Shown here: positions 6,103 through 11,834 of the stretch, piece by piece
Layout: each line of letters opens with the position of its first letter
Numbering within the stretch: position 1 is the stretch's first letter
Assembly: GCA_013288455.1 (NCBI GenBank)
Contig: JABDBU010000020.1
Location: 1 to 11,834 of the forward strand
Reading direction: 5' to 3'
DNA from: Gammaproteobacteria bacterium
Lineage (GTDB): Bacteria; Pseudomonadota; Gammaproteobacteria; Diplorickettsiales; Diplorickettsiaceae
DNA length: 11,834 nt
Notes under the pieces: model-generated
Databases searched by the model: none
The model's input: the letters and a program-made list of their open reading frames with translations, nothing else
What the model was told of the DNA's origin: nothing
Position numbers and translations under genes: made by a program

Positions 6103-6528
6103 CTAAGGCAAGCCCCGCAGCTGTCGACGTAACTGTCTGAAATCTTGAACATCGAGACTATCCGACAAAATTAAAACACTAATATGCCGCGGCCTATACT
6201 TGGGACAGTCAAAATTTAGTAACACAAAATACTGTGTACAAATGCTGTTATCCGAAAGTTTTGCCGCCTTTATCTCTGCTGAATTGTCTCTGAGCTGCCA
6301 GTAACCGGCGTTTGGTTGCCAAAACTCAATAATAGAACGCGGACTGCTCAACAAGGCATGTTGATGAAAAAGCTTCACAAAGCTTAACAAACACGCTGAC
6401 GCTAAGATTAATTTTGTCCACCAAGGCCAAGGTAAAAAACATAGACAGGCAATCGCACCTCCGTGTACGATGAGCAACAATATCGCCAAATAATAAGAGG
6501 ATCTAAGACGAAAAGACTTAGTAGCCAC
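6103..6528 (-). CDS. ygfX: YgfX/CptA-like inner membrane protein
   Basis: A 141-aa protein with two closely spaced hydrophobic segments near the N-terminus (about 11-31 and 34-50) and a soluble C-terminal half. This is the layout of YgfX (CptA), encoded next to sdhE in gammaproteobacteria. Features that fit are the early FRLRSSYYLAILLLIVHGGA and a later W-x-L-R stretch (YWQLRDNS). In E. coli YgfX was reported as a toxin affecting FtsZ and MreB, with SdhE as antitoxin, though that role is debated. The start is a GTG at 6528 that overlaps the end of sdhE by 11 bp, with GAGGG about 9 nt upstream inside sdhE, so the two are translationally coupled. Sequence identity within this family is low, and position supports much of the call. 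Confidence 0.8.
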   Translation of the reverse strand: MATKSFRLRSSYYLAILLLIVHGGAIACLCFLPWPWWTKLILASACLLSFVKLFHQHALLSSPRSIIEFWQPNAGYWQLRDNSAEIKAAKLSDNSICTQYFVLLNFDCPKYRPRHISVLILSDSLDVQDFRQLRRQLRGLP

Positions 6529-6757
6529 GGTAAATACCCTCTACAAGCTTCTGCAACAAAGGCTCTGCCACGGGTTCCTGTTTAACTAAATATTGAAAAA
6601 GATCCAGATCGTGATAGCTAAGTAGCTGTTCAAATAGCACTTGATCAACTGCACTAAGACCTACATAGTGCTTTTCTAAAAAAGACAGCAATAGGATATC
6701 CAGCTCCAGCATTCCTCGACGACACTGCCAACGCAAACGATTTATTTTTTCTTGCAT
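6518..6757 (-). CDS. sdhE: FAD assembly factor SdhE (YgfY/CptB)
   Basis: Small cytoplasmic protein that promotes covalent FAD attachment to SdhA (and FrdA). The 79 aa match the family (E. coli 88). The hallmark is RLRWQCRRGMLELD, with the RGxxE motif at Arg14-Gly15 to Glu18, the residues essential for flavinylation in E. coli and Serratia. The later YHDLDLFQYLV block is also typical of the five-helix fold. The start ATG at 6757 has no strong Shine-Dalgarno. It lies 25 bp after the upstream unknown gene and overlaps ygfX, so the three probably share a transcript. No succinate dehydrogenase gene is in the window. Confidence 0.95.
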   Translation of the reverse strand: MQEKINRLRWQCRRGMLELDILLLSFLEKHYVGLSAVDQVLFEQLLSYHDLDLFQYLVKQEPVAEPLLQKLVEGIYRGY

Positions 6758-6782
6758 AGTTTACATCGTGCACGCAGATGAT

Positions 6783-7328
6783 TTAGCTCCTACTTTGTCG
6801 TACTAGAATATCATGGATCAATCGTTGGCTACCATCAGCCATCACCATGTAGCCAGCGGCATGCGGTAGCGCATCTTGGTATAACGCAGAAAACTGCGAT
6901 AAATAATCAGGATAAAAGAAAATTGATTTTACACGTACCGTGGCAAGGCTGACGTAGTTTGCGCGTAATCCTTGTACAGTTTTTTGCAAAAATAATATTT
7001 CCAACTCAGCATAAAATTCGTCGTTTTTGCCAACGGTATTTTTATTTTTTTTCGCTAATAAATCAAAAATATCGCGAGTCTCCATTTTGTCTGCGCTATG
7101 ATCTTCATTCCACTGACTAGGATGTATCACTAAAAATCCGGAATCTTTGGGTAAAAAAGTAGGAAAATTCCCGTTGCTCTTCACTTTTAGATCAACAGCT
7201 AAGACGCGTGTTAACGATTTACTTAAAGAAAAAACCTTTTCATCCGGTAAATACCGCAGCCATAGAAAATAAGCTACACCGGCTACGACAACTAACACAA
7301 TAACCGCAATTACTTTCAACCGTTCCAT
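6783..7328 (-). CDS. Hypothetical single-pass membrane protein, family not recognised
   Basis: A 181-aa protein I cannot assign. It starts with a short positive stretch (MERLK) and one strongly hydrophobic segment (about 6-24, VIAVIVLVVVAGVAYFLWL), either an uncleaved anchor or a signal-anchor. The rest, about 155 residues, is mostly hydrophilic and would be periplasmic. It holds a lysine- and asparagine-rich stretch near 90-103 and a C-terminal part with aromatic clusters (SIFFYPDYLSQFSALYQDAL). There are no cysteines, so it is not a CcmG- or CcmH-type thiol protein. AGGAA lies 8 nt before the ATG. It sits 44 bp downstream of ccmE and 25 bp upstream of sdhE, in the same direction, which suggests co-expression with cofactor-maturation genes but does not prove a role there. 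Confidence 0.8.
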   Translation of the reverse strand: MERLKVIAVIVLVVVAGVAYFLWLRYLPDEKVFSLSKSLTRVLAVDLKVKSNGNFPTFLPKDSGFLVIHPSQWNEDHSADKMETRDIFDLLAKKNKNTVGKNDEFYAELEILFLQKTVQGLRANYVSLATVRVKSIFFYPDYLSQFSALYQDALPHAAGYMVMADGSQRLIHDILVRQSRS

Positions 7329-7372
7329 GAATTGAGTTCCTATTTTTAAAATCGCGTTTCAAAAATCTCGCA

Positions 7373-7780
7373 TTAACCACTCGCGAGTGGTTTATAGCGC
7401 TCATCATGCTTTGCCAATACCCTTGTGGCCTGCATGATCCTCCCCCCTTGATCCACACTGCCTTCTACCACGACATATTGCCCTTCACGGAACAAATCGG
7501 GCAAAACACCCGTATATTCAACGAAAACATCATGCAAGGTATCACTCACGACAAAAGAAACTTGCAAATTATTTGGACTCCACCGCATTGTACCGTTTTT
7601 TACTTGTCCACCTAAATGAAATGATCGACCCGCCGCTACCACTCCATTAGCGACTTGCGTGGGAGTATAGAACAAATTAATGTTTTGTTTTAAAGCATAT
7701 AGTGCTAAAGAAACCACTGCTATCATCATTACTAGCAAAAATACTATAAAATATAAACGTCTTTTTTGAACTGCATTCAT
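7373..7780 (-). CDS. ccmE: Cytochrome c maturation protein CcmE (haem chaperone)
   Basis: Periplasmic haem chaperone of System I cytochrome c maturation. It binds haem covalently through a histidine and passes it to the CcmFH ligation complex. At 135 aa it is slightly shorter than E. coli CcmE (159), mainly at the C-terminus. An N-terminal RRR-like positive start and a membrane anchor (about 9-30) are followed by the OB-fold domain with FYTPTQV, FHLGGQVKNGT and a VEYTGVLPDLFREGQ block. The haem-binding motif is LAKHDERYKP, with His125 as the expected attachment site and Tyr129 as the usual axial ligand. Its start has an A/T-rich leader without a clear Shine-Dalgarno. None of ccmABCD or ccmFGH flank it, unlike the standard operon. 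Confidence 0.96.
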   Translation of the reverse strand: MNAVQKRRLYFIVFLLVMMIAVVSLALYALKQNINLFYTPTQVANGVVAAGRSFHLGGQVKNGTMRWSPNNLQVSFVVSDTLHDVFVEYTGVLPDLFREGQYVVVEGSVDQGGRIMQATRVLAKHDERYKPLASG

Positions 7781-7879
7781 CGCATTTATTTATTTATCTA
7801 CGTTAAAGGCGCTTCTAGAAATTAGGAATTTTACTTAAGGAGAGAATCGCGGTTCTTTCCTTGAAAATCCTCATCGCGC

Positions 7880-7920
7880 AAAGAAAGTACTTGAAGTTGC
7901 GCATTAGCAACTTCAAGTAC
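7880..7920 (-). terminator. Intrinsic terminator downstream of guaC
   Basis: A perfect 13-bp inverted repeat (7887-7899 and 7908-7920, GTACTTGAAGTTG with an 8-nt loop) is followed on the minus strand by TTTCTTT. It lies 12 bp beyond the stop that a frame-corrected guaC would use (7933). This supports the idea that the original guaC extended to 7933. Confidence 0.7.
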
Positions 7921-7932
7921 CATGGGTATATC

Positions 7933-8031
7933 CTAGCTTTCGCTGATTAATTCACTTACCTGAAAAGCAGAAAAAACTTCGTTAAGCTGCTGCGTCACAC
8001 GCAAAAAAAGTGGTACGTTTAGAAAGCTCCT
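7933..8031 (-). pseudogene. guaC: Detached C-terminal coding remnant of guaC
   Basis: Beyond the in-frame stop at 8032 the DNA still codes for the missing GMP reductase tail. From about 8076 down to 8009 a shifted frame reads GLRSTCTYVGAQRLKELSKR. After the T7 run (8003-8009, minus strand) the original frame resumes with FLRVTQQLNEVFSAFQ and stops with TAG at 7933-7935. The E. coli counterparts are [20 protein letters not shown] and TTFIRVQEQENRIF. One base missing near 8073-8077 and one extra T explain both shifts. With both corrected the protein would have about 354 residues, against 347 in E. coli. Confidence 0.8.
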
Positions 8032-8997
8032 TTAAACGCTGCGCGCCAACGTAAGTGCAGGTGGAGCGTAAACCTCAAGAATATCGAGTATGGTATATTC
8101 TACCTTACCTCTATAGGGGATGTTTACCGAACGACCCTCACTGGCACGATAAGGGTTAATTCTGCCATAATGTTTCATCATCGCTTCACGGGAACTCATA
8201 CCGTAGAATCGCATAAACCACTGCCCATTTTCTTGTATTTTTTCTCCCAAGCATTCCTCATGTCCCGCTAACATACCGCCAAGCATAACAAAATCTGATC
8301 CAGCCGCAAACGCCTTAGCAATATCACCCGGAGCAGCACAACCACCGTCTGCGCATAAATGCCCCCCTAAACCGTGTACAGCATCTGCGCATTCAATAAT
8401 GGCAGAGAGTTGCGGGTAGCCTACACCAGTTTTTAAACGAGTAGTACAGACAGAACCTGGTCCTATCCCCACTTTCACAATATCTGCTCCCGCTAAAACC
8501 AGTTCTTCTGCCATTTCAGCAGTGACGACATTACCGGCCACCAGCGTTTTGTTGGGATATTTTTTGCGTAAAGCCATGACACAATCTACAAAACGCTGCG
8601 TATACCCATTCGCTACATCAATACAAATAAACGGGGTAGGAATTACATCCAATATTCTCTCTAATAATTCATCATCCTCTTTTTTTATCCCGGTGGTTGC
8701 CAAACAATAATTGCATAATTGTTGATCTCCGGCATAAAATCGCTTCCACTCGCTCAGGCTAGCGAATTTATCAATGGCAGTTAATAGTTGATGTTTTGCT
8801 AAGCTTTTTGCCATTGCAAAGGTACCTACATGATCCATATTAGAAGCGATGATAGGGATGCCTTTCCAAGAAAATTTCGAATGCTTGAAGTTATATTCTC
8901 GCGTCAAATCAACGTCAGCCCGCGTTTGTAAGGTACTGCGCTTAGGACGAATGAGTACATCTTTGAAATCTAACTTTATTTCTTGCTCAATACGCAT
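8032..8997 (-). CDS. guaC: GMP reductase GuaC, C-terminus replaced by a frameshift
   Basis: NADPH-dependent reductive deamination of GMP to IMP in purine salvage, a cytosolic TIM-barrel enzyme related to IMP dehydrogenase. The open frame gives 321 aa. FKDVLIRPKRS (11-21), ASNMDHVGTF (51-60), GAGDIVK-like AGADIVKVGIGPGSVCTT with catalytic Cys184, ADGGC and the GMSSREAM flap-side motif are all present, so the catalytic core is complete. Native sequence ends after about residue 307 (YTILDIL); the last 14 residues (EVYAPPALTLARSV) are out of frame. The lost tail contains the conserved GGLRSTCTYVGA segment, which in related enzymes lies near the cofactor and subunit interface, so function is doubtful if the indels are real. 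It is divergent from polA. Confidence 0.9.
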   Translation of the reverse strand: MRIEQEIKLDFKDVLIRPKRSTLQTRADVDLTREYNFKHSKFSWKGIPIIASNMDHVGTFAMAKSLAKHQLLTAIDKFASLSEWKRFYAGDQQLCNYCLATTGIKKEDDELLERILDVIPTPFICIDVANGYTQRFVDCVMALRKKYPNKTLVAGNVVTAEMAEELVLAGADIVKVGIGPGSVCTTRLKTGVGYPQLSAIIECADAVHGLGGHLCADGGCAAPGDIAKAFAAGSDFVMLGGMLAGHEECLGEKIQENGQWFMRFYGMSSREAMMKHYGRINPYRASEGRSVNIPYRGKVEYTILDILEVYAPPALTLARSV

Positions 8998-9137
8998 GGG
9001 GCCATATCCTCATCTGCCGTGCCAAGAAAGCGTGAACACAACGAGTTCCGTTCATCGGTATAATCAACCTTCATGGAGGTTGCGAGGGCTTGAGCCAGTG
9101 TATATCCAAACCCACACTACAACACTCTCAATATAAA

Positions 9138-9167
9138 GTGACACAATCATCAAGCCGCTTATGTTAT
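9138..9167 (+). promoter_or_regulatory. Candidate sigma70 promoter for polA
   Basis: GTGACA (9138-9143, one mismatch to the -35 consensus), an 18-bp spacer and TGTTAT (9162-9167, four of six -10 positions) lie 32 bp before the polA ATG. The -10 overlaps an 11-bp palindrome, GTTATCATAAC (9163-9173). The remaining guaC-polA gap (8998-9137) shows nothing else I can support. Confidence 0.4.
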
Positions 9168-9199
9168 CATAACGGGTGTTCTCAGACACGAGACTTGTA

Positions 9200-11834
9200 A
9201 TGAAAAAGCCACTTATTTTAGTGGACGGTACGTCTTATCTGTACCGTGCCTATCATGCCCTCCCCCCCCCTCAGCAATTCAAATGGTGAACCCACAGGCG
9301 CCATTTACGGCGTAATTAGTATGTTACGCAAGTTGCTGAAAGACTATCAACCTGACTATATCGGTATCGTATTTGACGCAAAAGGTAAAACTTTTCGTGA
9401 AAATTTATACACAGCTTACAAAGCTAATCGTCCTGTCATGTCGGATGACTTAGCACAACAGGTTGAACCGCTTTATGCCATTGTCGATAGCATGGGTCTT
9501 GCTCGATTAGTGGAAACAGGGATCGAGGCTGATGACGTCATTGCGAGTTTGTCGCAACAAGCCATTCAGCAACATTGGCCTGTCTTGATATCGACTGGCG
9601 ATAAGGATTTTGCACAATTGGTTGATGAGCATGTTACACTCATCAACACAATGAATAATACGCGGCTTGATCGCCGAGGTGTCATCGAAAAGTTTGGTGT
9701 AGCTCCGGAGCAAATAGTGGATTATTTAAGCTTAGTCGGTGACATGGTAGACAATGTACCGGGTATCCCTATGGTGGGTCCAAAAACAGCGGCTAAGTGG
9801 CTAACTCAATATAGAAATTTGGAAACGTTAATAAAAAACGCAGATAAAATTAGTGGTAAAGTAGGAGAAAATCTGCGCTTGCATCTTGATCAACTCATGC
9901 TTGCTCGACAATTAGTCACGATTAAAAAAGACATTGAGTTGAATTACCCACTGGAAAACTTACGTCTAAAGCCTCCTGACATACCTCGGTTAATGCAATG
10001 GTATAAAAAATTTGAATTTACAGCATGGACACAAGAATTAAAAAATATACCAAATCAAAATACAATTGCATCGGCCTTTTTTGAAAAAAAGGTTTCCCAA
10101 GTACACTACTCCATCATTCTCAATGAAGTTGATTTTTATCATTGGCGCAAACAGCTTATAGCTAGTAAACAATGGGCCATCGATACCGAAACGACCAGTG
10201 TAGAAGCGATGCAGGCAGCATTGGTTGGTTTATCCTTTGCCACAAAAACTGGCAGCGCTGTTTATATTCCATTGGCACACGACTACCCAAAGGCACCGCA
10301 ACAATTGCAGAGAAAATGGGTGCTGGATCAATTACAGCCCCTTTTGGAGGATCCAGCTTACTTAAAAATTGGCCACAATCTAAAGTATGATATGAGTGTT
10401 TTGAAAAATTATAGCATTAATCTACAAGGGCTTGCTTTCGACACCATGCTAGAATCCTACTTACTTGATAGTGCGAGCAATCAGCACAGTTTAGACAGTG
10501 CGGCACTAAAACATCTACATTACAAAACTACCTCTTTCACGGAAATCGCTGGCAAAGCCGGCAAACAAAAGACCTTTAATCAAATTGATCTCACTACGGC
10601 AACTGCCTATGCAGCTGCAGATGCTGATATTACATTACAATTACACCGTGTGCTTTGGCCACAACTCAGTGCATTGCCAAATTTGGCCTCTGTTTTTACT
10701 GAACTAGAAATGCCACTGATTGCAGTATTGTCACGTATTGAACGATACGGTGTCTTGATTAATTCAAAATTATTAAAAAATCAAAGTGTTTCATTGAAAA
10801 AACGTCTTACTACATTAGAAAAACGGGCCTATAAATTGGCAGGAAAAATCTTTAATTTGGGATCACCTAAACAATTACAAAATTTACTCTATACCGAACA
10901 ACGACTTCCTGTGCTTGAAAAAACTCCAACTGGCCAAGCATCTACCTCGGAAAGTGTGCTACAGATACTGGCAACAAAACATCCTATAGCTCAAGTTGTT
11001 TTACAACATCGACGTTTAAGTAAATTAAAATCTACTTACACCGATAAGCTACCGAAACAAGTAAACCCTACAACAGGGCGAGTTCATACTTCTTATCACC
11101 AAGCAGCCGTTGTCACTGGCAGACTTTCATCCTCCGATCCTAATTTGCAAAATATTCCTGTACGAACAGTGGAAGGTAGAAAAATTCGCCAGGCTTTCAT
11201 CGCTGCCCCAGGTTATCGGATAATTTCAGCTGATTATTCACAGATTGAGTTGCGCATTGTTGCTCACTTCTCTCAAGATGATGGCTTGCGAGCGGCTTTT
11301 TCCAAAGGTTTGGATATTCACCGAGCAACTGCTGCAGAAATACTAAAACTGCCACTGGAAAAAGTTACGCCAGAACAACGGCGTAGCGCCAAATCAATTA
11401 ATTTTGGTCTCATTTATGGCATGTCTTCCTTCGGATTGGCCAGACAATTAGGAATTAGACGTGAAGAAGCGCAGCACTACATTGATCGTTATTTCGATCG
11501 TTACCCTGGCGTAAGAGATTACATGGATCGCACTCGCCAATTAGCGCGACGACAAGGCTATGTTACCACCCTGATGGGACGGCGCTTACAATTACCAAAT
11601 ATTAATGCCACTGATTCTACACGACGCAAGGCCAGTGAACGTGCCGCCATCAATGCACCTCTACAAGGCAGTGCCGCAGATATCATCAAAAGAGCGATGA
11701 TAGACATCGACGGGGCTTTTTTATCAAAAAACCTCGATGCCCATATCATCATGCAGGTTCACGATGAATTAGTCATCGAAGCAGCAGAGTCTTGTCAACA
11801 AACAGCACAACAATTTATAGAAGAAGCCATGGTC
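9200..11834 (+). CDS. polA: DNA polymerase I PolA, frameshifted near the start and cut by the window edge
   Basis: Replicative gap-filling and repair polymerase that removes Okazaki primers. The frame from ATG 9200 (MKKPLILVDGTSYLYRAYHA) ends at TGA 9287 because the C9 run at 9262-9270 holds one base too many; eight Cs would restore ALPPLSNSNGEPTGAIYGV. From 9273 onward the other frame is open and colinear with PolA to the end of the window. The 5'-3' exonuclease domain shows FDAKGKTFR, EADDVI and STGDKDFAQLV. The 3'-5' exonuclease keeps IDTETT, GHNLKYD and YAAADAD, so proofreading looks intact. The polymerase domain shows TGRLSSSDPNLQNIP, motif A SADYSQIELRI, the fingers RRSAKSINFGLIYGMS and motif C MQVHDELV. 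Only the last roughly 40-50 residues are missing at the right edge. The Shine-Dalgarno is weak. Confidence 0.93.
9262..9270 (+). repeat. C9 homopolymer tract that shifts the polA frame
   Basis: Nine Cs follow GCCCT in codons 21-24 of polA. Eight Cs would keep the frame of the conserved downstream protein. It is the longest C run I noticed in the window and a natural site for polymerase slippage or base-calling error. Confidence 0.9.

Noticed and set aside
6103..6757. ygfX-sdhE as an active toxin-antitoxin defence module
   Set aside because: SdhE has the RGxxE flavinylation motif and this is the ordinary gammaproteobacterial housekeeping pair; the toxin-antitoxin role is disputed and nothing here suggests a defence island.
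7887..7920. The perfect 13-bp inverted repeat as a mobile-element end or attachment site
   Set aside because: It is single, has no partner, no transposase and no target duplication; its position after guaC and the T-rich flank fit a terminator.
8976..9074. A 32-codon minus-strand open frame (MKVDYTDERNSL...) overlapping the guaC start in another frame, with protein-like codons also upstream of its ATG
   Set aside because: It has no convincing Shine-Dalgarno, overlaps the guaC start and matches nothing I recognise. It could be a gene remnant but cannot be supported.
9065..9082. Inverted repeat CAACCT-TCATGG-AGGTTG upstream of guaC as an operator or leader hairpin
   Set aside because: A 6-bp stem with no adjoining T-run, known operator motif or riboswitch core is within chance expectation.

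Overview
The window looks like a chromosomal housekeeping segment of a gammaproteobacterium with modest GC (roughly low-to-mid 40s by eye). The pieces rnpB-mraZ-rsmH-ftsL-ftsI, anmK next to erpA, sdhE-ygfX and an EpmB-type protein point to that class. The reduced RNase P RNA and scattered frameshifts would fit an intracellular Legionellales/Coxiellaceae-like lineage, but that finer placement is inference. I see no insertion sequence, tRNA, phage gene or CRISPR array.

Left block (1-4172, all minus strand). RNase P RNA (rnpB) has its own sigma70-type promoter. Downstream lies the start of the division and cell wall (dcw) cluster: mraZ, rsmH, ftsL and ftsI, packed with 1-15 bp gaps or overlaps. 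The mraZ promoter is followed by three 10-bp MraZ boxes that end at the ribosome-binding site. After ftsI the cluster does not continue with murE. The next gene is instead the 5' end of a probable epmB (EF-P beta-lysylation), cut by the window edge.

Middle block (4222-7780). The plus-strand anmK (peptidoglycan recycling) faces a minus-strand set of cofactor-assembly genes: erpA (Fe-S carrier), ygfX-sdhE (SdhE flavinylates succinate dehydrogenase), an unidentified single-pass membrane protein, and a lone ccmE (haem chaperone for cytochrome c). The most remarkable object is erpA. Its HesB-type domain carries an in-frame internal tandem expansion of a 27-residue segment (81-bp DNA unit, three copies plus a nested 39-bp duplication). 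The protein grows to 210 residues while all three Fe-S cysteines are kept.

Right block (7880-11834). guaC (minus; GMP reductase) and polA (plus; DNA polymerase I, running off the right edge) are divergent. Both are disrupted by single-base indels, mostly at short homopolymers. guaC has two mutually compensating indels near its 3' end. polA has one extra C in a C9 tract 21 codons into the gene. Everything downstream in polA is conserved, including proofreading and polymerase motifs, so sequencing error, slippage-tolerated expression and very recent decay are all open explanations.
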